Source: P52-10 sp041397365
GTDB lineage: Bacteria > Pseudomonadota > Alphaproteobacteria > Rhizobiales > Xanthobacteraceae
Length of the DNA stretch: 64,000 nucleotides
Assembly (NCBI GenBank): GCA_041397365.1
Contig: JAWKWT010000005.1
Location: 248,001 to 312,000 of the forward strand
Reading direction: 5' to 3'
Made by a program: the position numbers and the translations under genes. The notes beneath the pieces were generated by a model. That model ran no database searches and had not been told where the DNA came from. It was given only the letters and a program-made list of their open reading frames with translations. Shown in pieces: positions 29,448-38,235 of this stretch; position 1 is the stretch's first letter; each line of letters opens with the position of its first letter.

Positions 29448-30049
29448 GCGACGCCGACGCCAATCCTCCGCCGATGCCGCGCAGGCGCTGGCCGCTTCTG
29501 CTGCCGCTGTTCGCCTTCACGGCGCTCGCGGCGCTGTTCTTCCTGCGGCTGGGCTCGGGCGATCCTTCGACGATCCCGTCGGCGCTGATCGGACGCCCGG
29601 CGCCTGTCACGACGCTGCCGGCGCTGGACGGCCTCAGCGACAAGGGCCAGCCCGTTCCGGGCCTGACGCCGGACACGCTCAAAGGCAAGGTCAGCGTCGT
29701 CAATGTCTGGGCGTCCTGGTGCGTGCCCTGCCACGACGAGGCACCGCTGCTCCACAAGCTGAGCGCCGACACCCGCTTCCAGATCGTCGGCATCAACTAC
29801 AAGGACGCCACCGAGAACGCGCGCCGCTTTCTCGGTCGCTACGGCAATCCGTTCACCGCCGTCGGCGTCGACGCCAATGGCCGCGCCTCGATCGAATGGG
29901 GCGTCTATGGCGTGCCGGAGACCTTCATCGTCGGCCGCGACGGCCGCATCGCCTACAAGCTGATCGGCCCGATCACCCCGGCGAATTACGAGACCGTGCT
30001 CAAGGCCGAGATCGAAAAGGCCCTTCGCGCGCCCGCGCCGCCAAGCTAG
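29444..30049 (+). CDS. ccmG: thiol:disulfide interchange protein CcmG/DsbE
   Basis: 201 residues. A membrane anchor at about residues 15-35 is followed by a periplasmic thioredoxin fold with WCVPC (residues 92-96), the CcmG-type acidic/aromatic loop and the cis-Pro region YGVPETFIVGRDG. It keeps the apocytochrome CXXCH cysteines reduced for heme ligation. It overlaps ccmD by 4 bases and is last in the operon. CcmE, CcmF and CcmH are not in this window. Confidence 0.95.
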   Translation: MSDADANPPPMPRRRWPLLLPLFAFTALAALFFLRLGSGDPSTIPSALIGRPAPVTTLPALDGLSDKGQPVPGLTPDTLKGKVSVVNVWASWCVPCHDEAPLLHKLSADTRFQIVGINYKDATENARRFLGRYGNPFTAVGVDANGRASIEWGVYGVPETFIVGRDGRIAYKLIGPITPANYETVLKAEIEKALRAPAPPS

Positions 30050-30064
30050 AGTCTGCTATTGTTT

Positions 30065-30112
30065 GAGCATGATCTTGTCCGAAAATCGGTTCCCATTTTT
30101 CGGGATCATGCC
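30065..30112. repeat. dispersed palindromic repeat, type A
   Basis: GAGCATGATC left arm and GGGATCATGC right arm around CCGAAAATCGGTTCCCA. It sits directly after the ccmG stop codon. Confidence 0.92.
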
Positions 30113-30250
30113 TAGCCATTGCTCACAAAAATATTTTCTGCATTTATCTGGCGTTCATTTGCCGGACACGGGTCCGCCATGAACGACGCGCTCAATCCGA
30201 CCCGCGCCATCGCCTCGATGGCGATCACGATTGTCCTTGGAGGGACACCC

Positions 30251-30637
30251 ATGCGCCATTTCACGATTGCAGCATTGACCGCCATCGGCCTGCTCGCGGC
30301 AGCCCCGGCGCTCGCGCAGACCCCCGCGCCGGCGACGGGAAGCAACACCAGCACGATGCAGAAAGCACCGAAAGCTCCGCCGGTGATCGACGGCGTGCAG
30401 AAGGCCCCGGCGAAGGCCGCGACCACAAGCGCCGCCAAGCACACCGAGTTGATGGACATCAATTCCGCCACCGAGGCCCAGCTCTCGACGCTGCCCGGCA
30501 TCGCCAAGGCGCGCTCGGAAGCGATCATCAAGGGCCGCCCCTACAAGGGCAAGGATGAACTGGTCTCGAAGAAGATCATCCCGCAGAACGTCTACAACGA
30601 GATCAAGGACAAGATCATCGCCAAGCAGAAAGGCTGA
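30251..30637 (+). CDS. secreted helix-hairpin-helix (ComEA-like) protein
   Basis: 128 residues with a Sec signal (MRHFTIAALTAIGLLAAAPALAQ), an Ala/Pro/Lys-rich linker, then one HhH unit: LMDINSATEAQLSTLPGIAKARSEAIIKGRPYKGKDELVSKKIIP. HhH domains of this type bind DNA non-specifically; ComEA homologues act in DNA uptake. The protein is short and other competence genes are absent, so a general periplasmic or envelope DNA/RNA-binding role is equally possible. The start ATG has an excellent site TTGGAGGGACACCC. Confidence 0.85.
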   Translation: MRHFTIAALTAIGLLAAAPALAQTPAPATGSNTSTMQKAPKAPPVIDGVQKAPAKAATTSAAKHTELMDINSATEAQLSTLPGIAKARSEAIIKGRPYKGKDELVSKKIIPQNVYNEIKDKIIAKQKG

Positions 30638-30717
30638 TCGCGGTTCCAATCGCGCGGTCCTGACCGAGCCCCCTTTTCAGGATTCCGCGCGCGAATCGCA
30701 TATCGGCTGAGTATGCC

Positions 30718-30756
30718 GACGGCGCACCGGTCGCCCCGACCGGCGCGTCGTCTTTT
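30718..30756. terminator. strong hairpin between convergent HhH and yciB genes
   Basis: Arms GACGGCGCACCGGTCG and CGACCGGCGCGTCGTC form a stem of about 16 bp with one mismatch and one G-U pair. The stem is followed by TTTT on the plus strand. It could serve as terminator for the HhH gene. Confidence 0.65.
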
Positions 30757-30809
30757 CGCGTCTGATGGGGTTCGCTTGCGCAACGCCCCGGCGTCGTCCA
30801 CGCGAAATC

Positions 30810-31403
30810 TCACACCTCGCCGCGTTCTGTGTCGCTCGCATCCGCCGTCGCCGGCTGGATGCTGTGGCGATTGATGAGCGGCATTTGCGCCATCGCGAAA
30901 ATCGCCGTGATCGGCAGCACGCCGAACGCCTTGAAGCCCACCCAGAAATCCGTCGTCTGCGTGCGCCAGATGATCTCGTTCAACACCGCCATCGCGATGA
31001 AGAACAGCGTCCAGCGCAGCGTCAGCGCGCGCCAGCCGGCCGGCGTCAGGTTGAACATCTGGTCGAACATGACGGCGATGAAGGATTTGTGGAACAGCAG
31101 TCCGCCGCCGAGGATCAGGCCGAACAGGCCGTAGATGATCGTCGGCTTCACCTTGATGAAGGTCTCGTCGTGCAGCACCAGCGTCAGCGTGCCGAACACC
31201 AGTACGATGACGCCGGAGACGATCGCCATCATCGGCACATGCCGCATCACGACATAGGAGACGACGATCGAGGTGACGATCGCCACCATGAACGCTCCGG
31301 TGGCGACGAACAGATCGAACTTCGCGTTCGCGAAGAAAAAGATCAGCAGCGGCCCGAGTTCGGTTGCGAGCTTGAACAGCGGATGCGGCACGGCCTTGTT
31401 CAT
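30810..31403 (-). CDS. yciB: septation protein A homologue (YciB/IspZ, inner membrane)
   Basis: 197 residues with about five membrane helices. Family signatures are the N-terminal LFKLATELGPLLIFFFANA, VKPTIIYGLFGLILGGGL, WRALTLRWTLFFIAMAVLNEIIWR and FWVGFKAFGVLPITAIFAMAQMPLI. YciB interacts with cell-elongation and division complexes. The gene lies 34 bases downstream of ftsY on the same strand, a common alphaproteobacterial order. The C-terminal tail is polar and variable. Confidence 0.94.
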   Translation of the reverse strand: MNKAVPHPLFKLATELGPLLIFFFANAKFDLFVATGAFMVAIVTSIVVSYVVMRHVPMMAIVSGVIVLVFGTLTLVLHDETFIKVKPTIIYGLFGLILGGGLLFHKSFIAVMFDQMFNLTPAGWRALTLRWTLFFIAMAVLNEIIWRTQTTDFWVGFKAFGVLPITAIFAMAQMPLINRHSIQPATADASDTERGEV

Positions 31404-31437
31404 GATCGAAGATTCTCCGGCCTCAAATATCCCGGCG

Positions 31438-32382
31438 TCATGCCGCGCTTGCGTCGATGCCGGCGATCGCCTGCGCGAAATCCTTCGCCGTGAAGGCTGC
31501 GAGATCGTCGACGCCCTCGCCGACGCCGATGAAATGCACCGGCAGCTTATGCTTCGCCGACAGCGCCACCAGAATGCCGCCGCGCGCGGTGCCGTCGAGC
31601 TTGGTCATCACCAGCCCGGTGATGCCGGCGGTCTTGTGGAACGCCTCGACCTGCGACAGCGCGTTCTGGCCGACGGTGGCGTCGAGCACCAAGAGCACCG
31701 CATGCGGCGCGGTGACGTCGACCTTCTTCATCACGCGCACGACCTTTTCCAGCTCGCTCATCAGCTCGGCCTTGTTCTGGAGGCGGCCGGCGGTGTCCAT
31801 CAGCAGCACATCGCTGCCTTCCGCCTTCGCCGCCGTCAGCGCGTCGAAGGCGAGGCCCGCCGCATCCGAGCCCTGCGTGCGCGCGATCACCGGCGCGCCG
31901 GTGCGCTCGCCCCAGATTTTCAGCTGCTCGATCGCGGCGGCGCGGAACGTGTCGCCCGCCGCCAGCATCACCTTGCGCCCCTCGCTGCGGAATTTCGACG
32001 CCAGCTTGCCGATGGTGGTGGTCTTGCCGGAGCCGTTGACGCCGACCACGAGAATCACAAACGGCTTTGCGCCCTCGATCGCGAGCGGCTTCGCCACGGG
32101 CGCGAGCACCTTCTCGACTTCGCTCGCGACCACCGCCTTCACTTCATCGGCCGAGATCGCCTTGTCGTAACGCCCCTCGCCGACGGCGGCGGCGATGCGG
32201 GCGGCGACGTCGGAGCCGAGATCCGCGCGCAGCAGGACATCCTCGATCTCGTCGAGCATCGCGCGGTCGAGCTTGCGCTTGGTGACGAGATCGGCCACCG
32301 CCTGGCCGATCGAACTCGAAGTCCGCTTCAGCCCGTCGGAAAGCCTGCGCCACCAGCTTCGCTTGGGAGTGCTGTCATCCAT
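31438..32382 (-). CDS. ftsY: signal recognition particle receptor FtsY
   Basis: 314 residues comprising an N-domain four-helix bundle and the SRP-type GTPase domain: P-loop GVNGSGKTTTIGKLA, DTFRAAAIEQL, LMDTAGRLQNK and MTKLDGTARGG. The acidic A-domain seen in many FtsY proteins is almost absent, as is frequent in alphaproteobacteria. It docks the Ffh-ribosome complex at the membrane; ffh lies about 7 kb away at 39184. It is divergent from the pseudouridine synthase gene. Confidence 0.96.
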   Translation of the reverse strand: MDDSTPKRSWWRRLSDGLKRTSSSIGQAVADLVTKRKLDRAMLDEIEDVLLRADLGSDVAARIAAAVGEGRYDKAISADEVKAVVASEVEKVLAPVAKPLAIEGAKPFVILVVGVNGSGKTTTIGKLASKFRSEGRKVMLAAGDTFRAAAIEQLKIWGERTGAPVIARTQGSDAAGLAFDALTAAKAEGSDVLLMDTAGRLQNKAELMSELEKVVRVMKKVDVTAPHAVLLVLDATVGQNALSQVEAFHKTAGITGLVMTKLDGTARGGILVALSAKHKLPVHFIGVGEGVDDLAAFTAKDFAQAIAGIDASAA

Positions 32383-32411
32383 TTCGGCCGTGTGATAGCC
32401 GTTCCCGCATC

Positions 32412-33158
32412 ATGACGAAAGCCGCAAATGCGCCGGGAACGGCCCCCCTCGACATCGTGTCGCGTGTGCTCCATCGCGACGGGCTGATGCTGGTGATCGA
32501 CAAGCCGGCCGGGATTCCGGTGCATCGCGGCCCGCGCAACGCCCGAGACAAGAGCGGAACGGCGCTGGAGGACACTTTCGACGCCCTGCGCTTCGGCCTG
32601 CCGCGCCCGCCCGTGCTGGCGCACCGGCTGGACCGGGACACCTCCGGTTGCCTCATACTGGGACGGCACCGCAAGGCGACTGCCTCGCTCGGGCTGCTGT
32701 TCAAGCACAACCGCATCTCGAAGACCTACTGGGCGGTCGTCGAGGGCAATCCGGAGGGCGACAGCGGCACGATCGACATTCCGCTCGGCAGGCTGAACGA
32801 GGAGCGCGGCTGGTGGCAGAAGCCGGACCCGAACGGACTGCCCGCCACCACGCACTGGCGGGTGCTGGGGCGTTCCGCCGCGGCGGACGCGCCGCTGACC
32901 TGGCTCGCGCTGGAGCCAGTGACGGGGCGCACGCATCAATTGCGCGTGCATTGCGCGGCGATGGGCTGGCCGATCGTCGGTGACAGCATTTACGGCCACG
33001 CGCCGCGCGACGGCGGGCCGATGCTGCATCTGCATGCGCGGGCGATTTCGATTCCGCTGTCGAAGAACAAGCCGCCGGTCGATGTGACCGCGCCGGTGCC
33101 GGAGCATATGCGCGAGCGCCTCGCCGCCTGCGGCTGGCGGGAGCAGGACATTTTATGA
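32412..33158 (+). CDS. RluA-family RNA pseudouridine synthase
   Basis: 248 residues. The catalytic motif HRLDRDTSGCLILG contains the essential Asp; LVIDKPAGIPVHRG and GRTHQLRVHCAAMGWPIVGD are the other RluA-family signatures. There is no S4 domain, so it resembles the short RluA/TruC-like proteins. It isomerises uridine in tRNA or rRNA; which position cannot be read from sequence. It is transcribed divergently from ftsY with only 29 bases between start codons. Confidence 0.9.
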   Translation: MTKAANAPGTAPLDIVSRVLHRDGLMLVIDKPAGIPVHRGPRNARDKSGTALEDTFDALRFGLPRPPVLAHRLDRDTSGCLILGRHRKATASLGLLFKHNRISKTYWAVVEGNPEGDSGTIDIPLGRLNEERGWWQKPDPNGLPATTHWRVLGRSAAADAPLTWLALEPVTGRTHQLRVHCAAMGWPIVGDSIYGHAPRDGGPMLHLHARAISIPLSKNKPPVDVTAPVPEHMRERLAACGWREQDIL

Positions 33159-33188
33159 TCCGATCACGTGTCGTTTGTCTTTTTGTTC

Positions 33189-33237
33189 GAGCATGATCCT
33201 GTCCGAAAACCGGTTCCCACTTTTCGGGATCATGCTC
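33189..33237. repeat. dispersed palindromic repeat, type A
   Basis: GAGCATGATC left arm, CCGAAAACCGGTTCCCAC core, GATCATGCTC right arm. It lies between convergent rluA-like and mtaB genes and abuts the mtaB stop codon. Confidence 0.93.
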
Positions 33238-34493
33238 TACACCAGCAATTGCCGGCCGTCCTGCGCCGCCACCCGCAGCGTCTGCACCGAGCCGACAGCA
33301 AAAAAGCCGGACACCGCCACTGGCAGGTAATGCTCGGTGCGCCCCTGCGCCGGGCTTTCGATCAGCACGTTGCGCGTCGTCCCAACTTCAGCCGCCAGCC
33401 GCCGGCGTAACGCCGCCTCGCCCCGCTCTCGCAGTTTTCGCGCACGCTCCCGGATCACCCCCGCGCGCACCTGCGGCATCCGCGCGGCCGGCGTCATCGG
33501 CCGCGGCGAATACGGAAAGACATGCAGGAAGGTGAGGCCACAATCCTCGACCAGGTCGAGCGAGCGCGAAAACATCTCCTCGGTTTCGGTCGGAAAGCCG
33601 GCGATGATGTCCGCGCCGAATGCCACATCCGGCCGCAGCCGCCGCACCTGCGCGCAGAACTCCACCGCATCGGCGCGCAGATGCCGCCGCTTCATGCGCT
33701 TGAGGATCAGATCGTCGCCGGCCTGCAACGACAGATGCAGATGCGGCATCAGCCGCGCGTCACCGGCGATCACGTCGAGCAGGTCGCGGTCGGCCTCGAC
33801 CTGATCGATCGAGGACAGGCGCAGCCGCTTCACCTCCGGCACCTCCGCCAGAATGCGCTTCACCAGCGCACCCAGTTTGGGCGCGCCCGGAAGATCGCCG
33901 CCATAGCTGGTCAGATCGACGCCGGTCAGCACGATCTCGGCATGGCCCGCTTCCGCCAGCGTCCGCACATGGGCGATCGCGGCTTCAACCGGCGCGGAAC
34001 GCGAATTGCCGCGCCCATAGGGGATGATGCAGAAGGTGCAGCGATGATCGCAGCCGTTCTGCACCTGCACGAAGGCGCGCGGCAGCCCGCCCCGGAATCC
34101 GTCGGTCAGATGCGGCGCCATCTCGCGCACCGCCATGATGTCGGATACCGCGATCTTCGGCGACTCGGCCTCGCGCGGCGCATTGCGCATCGCCTGCCAT
34201 GTCCGCCGATGCATCTTGTCGTCATTGCCGACGACACGGTCCACCTCGGCCATACCTGCGAACATCTCCGGCTGCGTCTGCGCCGCGCAGCCGGTGACGA
34301 CGATGCGCGCCTCGGGCCGCTCCCGCTTCAGCCGGCGGATCGACTGGCGCGCCTGCGCCACCGCCTCGTTCGTCACGGCGCAGGTGTTGACGACGATGGC
34401 GTCGGCGATTCCGGCCTGCTCGGCCTCGCGCCGGACGACATCCGACTCGGCCGCGTTCAGCCGGCAGCCGAAGGTGAGAACATCGACGGTCAT
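33237..34493 (-). CDS. mtaB: tRNA t6A37 methylthiotransferase MtaB
   Basis: 418 residues. The N-terminal UPF0004 domain holds three cluster cysteines (TFGCRLN, VNTCAV, VTGCAAQ), and the radical-SAM motif CDHRCTFC binds the second 4Fe-4S cluster. GVDLTSYGGD and LSLQAGDDLILKRMKRRH are family motifs, with a C-terminal TRAM-like domain. It converts t6A37 of tRNAs to ms2t6A. Its start is 12 bases after the dapF stop, so dapF-mtaB is an operon. The TAG stop is fused to the edge of a type A repeat. Confidence 0.94.
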   Translation of the reverse strand: MTVDVLTFGCRLNAAESDVVRREAEQAGIADAIVVNTCAVTNEAVAQARQSIRRLKRERPEARIVVTGCAAQTQPEMFAGMAEVDRVVGNDDKMHRRTWQAMRNAPREAESPKIAVSDIMAVREMAPHLTDGFRGGLPRAFVQVQNGCDHRCTFCIIPYGRGNSRSAPVEAAIAHVRTLAEAGHAEIVLTGVDLTSYGGDLPGAPKLGALVKRILAEVPEVKRLRLSSIDQVEADRDLLDVIAGDARLMPHLHLSLQAGDDLILKRMKRRHLRADAVEFCAQVRRLRPDVAFGADIIAGFPTETEEMFSRSLDLVEDCGLTFLHVFPYSPRPMTPAARMPQVRAGVIRERARKLRERGEAALRRRLAAEVGTTRNVLIESPAQGRTEHYLPVAVSGFFAVGSVQTLRVAAQDGRQLLV

Positions 34494-34505
34494 GCCCGGC
34501 TGCGC

Positions 34506-35372
34506 TCACGCGACACTGGCGAACAGCGCGGGATCGAAACGGCCTTCATATTCAAGCTCGGTCGGGCCGGTCATCAGCACATGGTCGTCGTTCTCGCGCC
34601 AGTCGATGACGAGATCGCCGCCGGGCGTCGTGATCGTCACCTTGCGGTTCGCGCGCTTCAGCCGCGCGGCCGCCACCGCCACGGCGCAGGCAGCCGAGCC
34701 GCACGCCTTGGTCAGGCCCGCGCCGCGCTCCCAGGTGCGGATGACGATGTGATCGCGATCCACAATCTGCGCGAGCGAGATGTTGGCGCGATCCGGAAAG
34801 ATCGGATGGTTTTCGAGCAGCGGCCCGAAGCGGCCGAGATCGTAGGCCTGCACGTCCTCAACCCAGAACACCGCATGCGGATTGCCCATGCTCACCGCCG
34901 ACGGCGTATGCAGCACCGGCGCGTCGATCGGCCCGATCTGCAATTCGATCATCCGTGTGTCGCGAAACTCCTCGGCGAGAGGAATCTCCTGCCAGCCGAA
35001 TTTCGGCTTGCCCATGTCCACGGTTAAGACATCCGCCTGGTCCGTGCGCCAGCAATTCAGCAGCCCGGCGCGGGTCTCGAAGGTCAGCCCTCGCTCTGCA
35101 CTGCCCGAAAACATCTGCCGCGCGACGCAGCGCATGCCGTTGCCGCAGGCGCCGGCCTCCGAACCGTCATTGTTGTAGATGCGGATGAAGGCTGCGGTGC
35201 CGTCCAGCTTCGGCGGATACAGCGCCATCAATTGATCGTACGGCACCTTCGCCGCGATCGCCCGCGCGGCGTCCGGGCTGATGACAACCTGCGACGCACG
35301 CAGATCGACGACGACGATCTCGTTGCCGGCGCCGTTCATCTTGGCGAAGCTGTGATTTGCGAGTGACGTCAT
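34506..35372 (-). CDS. dapF: diaminopimelate epimerase
   Basis: 288 residues. The two active-site cysteines are in NNDGSEAGACGNGMRCVA and GLTKACGSAACA. The N-terminal FAKMNGAGNEIVVVD and the VSMGNPHAVFWV segment are diagnostic. It converts LL- to meso-diaminopimelate for lysine and peptidoglycan synthesis. The start is the ATG giving MTSLANHSF; an upstream in-frame ATG adds 13 residues without family support. It is the first gene of dapF-mtaB. Confidence 0.96.
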   Translation of the reverse strand: MTSLANHSFAKMNGAGNEIVVVDLRASQVVISPDAARAIAAKVPYDQLMALYPPKLDGTAAFIRIYNNDGSEAGACGNGMRCVARQMFSGSAERGLTFETRAGLLNCWRTDQADVLTVDMGKPKFGWQEIPLAEEFRDTRMIELQIGPIDAPVLHTPSAVSMGNPHAVFWVEDVQAYDLGRFGPLLENHPIFPDRANISLAQIVDRDHIVIRTWERGAGLTKACGSAACAVAVAAARLKRANRKVTITTPGGDLVIDWRENDDHVLMTGPTELEYEGRFDPALFASVA

Positions 35373-35570
35373 TTCGGGCCCCGTATGCCGCCTTATATGG
35401 CGAAAGCGCATGGCTTTGCCAGTGGCCGCCGTTTCGCCTGCGTCTTGAATGCCTTCAAACCATCACGATCGCTGTCGATGATCCGATGCGAAGCGGCCGG
35501 TGCTGTGATAGAGACAAGCCGCCGGCCTTGAGGAACTCGCGAGGCTGCCGCCCTGCCGATGGAGATTGAA

Positions 35571-36311
35571 ATGATTCGCCCCGCGCTTTGCCCGTCGCGG
35601 CTTGCCCTTCTGAGCCGTCGCCGGCGAGGCGCAGCCTCCGGCGCGCTGATTTTGGCGACGCTTTTGGGCGCGACCGCTCTGGCGCAGACACCTCCCGCTC
35701 CGGCAACGCCTGCCCCGCCCGCTCCGCCCGCGGCCACAGCCCCCGCGCCTGCGCCGGCCGCTCCCGCCGAAACCCCGCCGGCAACACCTGCCCCCGCGAC
35801 CCCGCCGGCTGCTCAAGCCCCGGCCCAGCCTCCTGCGGTGCAGACCGCCGATCCGTTCGGCGAGGAACTGACGCTGACGGCAAAGACCGTCGTCATGCTG
35901 AAGGGCAACGCCAAGTGGGATTCCGCCTTCGAGACGATCACCGCTTCGCTCAAGACGCTGGGAGAGGCGCTCGACAAGCAGGGCGTTAAGCCGGCCGCCG
36001 CCCCCTTGATCGTCTACACCGCCACCGACGATGCCGGCTTCGTCTTCCAGGCCGAAATTCCCGTGGACGAAGCGCCGAAATCATCGCTTGGCAAGGACAT
36101 CACGGTCGGCAAATCGCCCGAGGGCAAGGCGCTGAAATTCGTCCATCGCGGCTCCTACGACAACATGGACAACACCTATGAGGCGATCACCAATCACCTC
36201 GACGAGAAGAAACTCGAAGCCAAGGATTCCTTCATCGAGGAATATGTCACCGATCCGCTGAAGACCGCGGAAGACAAGCTCATCATCAACGTCTACGTGC
36301 CGCTGCGATGA
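35571..36311 (+). CDS. secreted Pro/Ala-rich protein with GyrI-like effector-binding domain
   Basis: 246 residues. A signal peptide (ALILATLLGATALAQ) is followed by about 60 residues that are almost entirely Ala, Pro and Thr. The C-terminal domain of about 150 residues has IVYTATDDAGFVFQAEIPVDEAP, KALKFVHRGSYDNMDNTYEAITNHL, EAKDSFIEEYVTDP and IINVYVPLR. That domain is GyrI-like (SOUL/AraC effector-binding fold), which usually binds small ligands. The start is the ATG with GGAGATTGAA upstream. Its stop overlaps the SIMPL gene by 4 bases. The function is unknown; the export signal is unusual for a GyrI domain. Confidence 0.8.
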   Translation: MIRPALCPSRLALLSRRRRGAASGALILATLLGATALAQTPPAPATPAPPAPPAATAPAPAPAAPAETPPATPAPATPPAAQAPAQPPAVQTADPFGEELTLTAKTVVMLKGNAKWDSAFETITASLKTLGEALDKQGVKPAAAPLIVYTATDDAGFVFQAEIPVDEAPKSSLGKDITVGKSPEGKALKFVHRGSYDNMDNTYEAITNHLDEKKLEAKDSFIEEYVTDPLKTAEDKLIINVYVPLR

Positions 36312-37009
36312 CTATCTTGACCCGCACTCTCCTTCTCTCGCTTTTCTCCGTTTGGGCCGTGACGGCCTACGCCGAGACCCCGCCGCCGGCGATCACCGTC
36401 AGCGGCGAGGCCAGCGTTTCGGTCGCGCCGGACCGCGCCGAGATCGATGGCGGCGTGACGACCGAGGCGAAAACCGCGCGCGAGGCCGGCGACGCCAATG
36501 CCAAGGCGATGACGGCCGTGTTCGCCGCGCTCAAATCCGCCGGTATCGCGGATGCGGACATCCAGACTTCGCGCCTGTCGCTGCAACCGCAGATCTCCGC
36601 GCAAAAGCCCGGCGGGCCGACCCAGATCACCGGCTATCAGGCGAGCAACCGCGTCACCGTCCGCCTGCGCGACGCGGCCAAGGTGGCGAGCACGATCGAC
36701 GCACTTACCGGCGCGGGCGCGAACGACATCGGCGGCATCCGCTTCATCGTTTCGCAGGAATCGAAGCTGCTCGACGAGGCGCGCGTGCAGGCGCTCGCCG
36801 ATGCGCGGCGCAAGGCGGAGATTTACGCGAAGGCGGCGAATGTGCGGATCGGTGCGCCGCTCAGCATCGCCGAGGACGGCGCAAACAGCCCGCCGATGCC
36901 GATGCGCGCGGCCTACCGGGCTGCTGCCGCCACGCCGGTCTCGCCGGGCGAGGAAACGCTGCGGGTGACGGTGACCGTCGCCTACGAGATCAAGCCGGCG
37001 ACACCCTGA
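36308..37009 (+). CDS. SIMPL domain protein (DUF541), periplasmic
   Basis: 233 residues with a signal peptide (LLSLFSVWAVTAYA) and the SIMPL/DUF541 pattern ITVSGEASVSVAPDRAEIDGGVTTEA, SAGIADADIQTSRLSLQPQ, ITGYQASNRVTVRLRDAAKV and LLDEARVQALADARRKAEIYAKAANV. Related proteins include oxidative-stress defence protein YggE and outer-envelope BP26 of Brucella. It overlaps the preceding gene by ATGA and is probably co-translated. It is followed by a cluster of hairpins. Confidence 0.92.
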   Translation: MTILTRTLLLSLFSVWAVTAYAETPPPAITVSGEASVSVAPDRAEIDGGVTTEAKTAREAGDANAKAMTAVFAALKSAGIADADIQTSRLSLQPQISAQKPGGPTQITGYQASNRVTVRLRDAAKVASTIDALTGAGANDIGGIRFIVSQESKLLDEARVQALADARRKAEIYAKAANVRIGAPLSIAEDGANSPPMPMRAAYRAAAATPVSPGEETLRVTVTVAYEIKPATP

Positions 37010-37026
37010 CGCTCGCAATCGGCCTC

Positions 37027-37145
37027 GCCCCACCTCCCCCTTGAAAAGGGGAGGTCGGTTTGCGCCAGCAAACCGGGTGGGGATCATCTGCTCCACCACC
37101 CCATTCCTCTGACCCACCCCAACCCTCCCCTTGCAGGGGGTGGGG
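37027..37145. repeat. cluster of G/C-rich intergenic hairpins, type E
   Basis: Three hairpins in series: ACCTCCCC/GGGGAGGT (37032-37055), CGGTTTGC/GCAAACCG with a GCCA loop (37056-37075), and an imperfect CCCTCCCC/GGGGTGGG near 37120-37145. They resemble dispersed intergenic repeats and could also terminate the SIMPL transcript. Confidence 0.7.
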
Positions 37146-37166
37146 TGCGCTGTGCGTGCAGATCGC

Positions 37167-38228
37167 CTACAGCGCCACCACTTCGCCCGGCTTCAGCACG
37201 CGAAATTTTTCAGCAGGCACGTTCGCCGCGCTCAATGCTTCGGCGAGCGCGAGCGGCGGCGCGTCGATCGGCTCGTTGGTGAGCTGGAACGTGCCGTGAT
37301 GATGCGCGAACGCCATCTCGGCTCCGCAATCGGCAAGCGCCTGCACGGCATCCTGCGGATTCATGTGCTGGTCCTGCATGAACCAGCGCGGCTCATACGC
37401 GCCGATCGGCAGCATCGCCGCGCGGAATGGGCCGTGCCGCTCGCGCGCGCGGCGGAAATGCACGCCGGTGCCGTAGCCCGAATCGCAGACGATGTAGATT
37501 TTGCCGGCGGGCGTTTCGAGGATGAAACTCGCCCACAGCGCCCGGTTGCGATCGAACAGGCCGCGCGCCGTCCAGTGCCGCGTCGCCACCAGCGTGACGG
37601 CGACGCCATTGCCAAGCTCGGCGCGCTGCTCCCAGTCATACGCCTCGGCGCGAATCGCGCCGTCATGCGCTTTCATCGTCAGGTCGTTGCCGAGCGGCGT
37701 GACGATTCGCGGCGCGAACGCTTGATGCAGCTTCGACAGCGTGGCGATGTCGAGATGATCGTAATGGCCGTGCGAGACCAGCACCGCGTCGATCGCCGGC
37801 AGCTTCTCGAAGGCAATGCCCGGATCGTTGACGCGCTTCGGGCCGGCAAACGAGACCGGTGAGGCGCGCTGCGACCAGACCGGATCGACCAGAATGTTCA
37901 GCCCCGCCGTCTGGATCAGCCATGAAACATGCCCGACAAAGGACAGACGCACACCGCTCGTCACGCGCGCCGGCGGCACATCCGAAAACGGTGACGGAGC
38001 CCATGCCGGCCATGCCGCCCTTCCGCCTTCCCACTGCCAGCGCAAGAGGTCGCCTCGCCCCTTCGGCGGCGCGCCGTCCGGATCGAAGAAGCGTTCGCCG
38101 TCGAAATGATCGGAAACCGGGCCGACATAGCGGACATTGGGCATGATTCGGGACCAGTAGGCTGAAGCGCCGGCCACGGTCGCGAGACCGGCGGCAAGAC
38201 CAAGAAAGCGGCGGCGGGTGAAACGCAT
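37167..38228 (-). CDS. Tat-exported metallo-beta-lactamase-fold hydrolase (NAPE-PLD/UlaG-like)
   Basis: 353 residues. The N-terminus carries a twin-arginine signal (FTRRRFLGLAAGLATVAG). The metal motif SHGHYDHLD (HxHxDH) is intact, with later ligands in CDSGYGTG and HHHGTF. The conserved LSFVGHVSWLIQTAGLNILVDPVWSQRASP matches the NAPE-PLD-like subgroup of MBL-fold proteins, which includes phosphodiesterases acting on lipids. The ATG giving MRFTRRRF is chosen; a GTG five codons upstream is possible. It starts 7 bases after the toxin gene's stop and may be read through from the toxin-antitoxin promoter. Confidence 0.88.
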   Translation of the reverse strand: MRFTRRRFLGLAAGLATVAGASAYWSRIMPNVRYVGPVSDHFDGERFFDPDGAPPKGRGDLLRWQWEGGRAAWPAWAPSPFSDVPPARVTSGVRLSFVGHVSWLIQTAGLNILVDPVWSQRASPVSFAGPKRVNDPGIAFEKLPAIDAVLVSHGHYDHLDIATLSKLHQAFAPRIVTPLGNDLTMKAHDGAIRAEAYDWEQRAELGNGVAVTLVATRHWTARGLFDRNRALWASFILETPAGKIYIVCDSGYGTGVHFRRARERHGPFRAAMLPIGAYEPRWFMQDQHMNPQDAVQALADCGAEMAFAHHHGTFQLTNEPIDAPPLALAEALSAANVPAEKFRVLKPGEVVAL

Positions 38229-38235
38229 GGGACTC

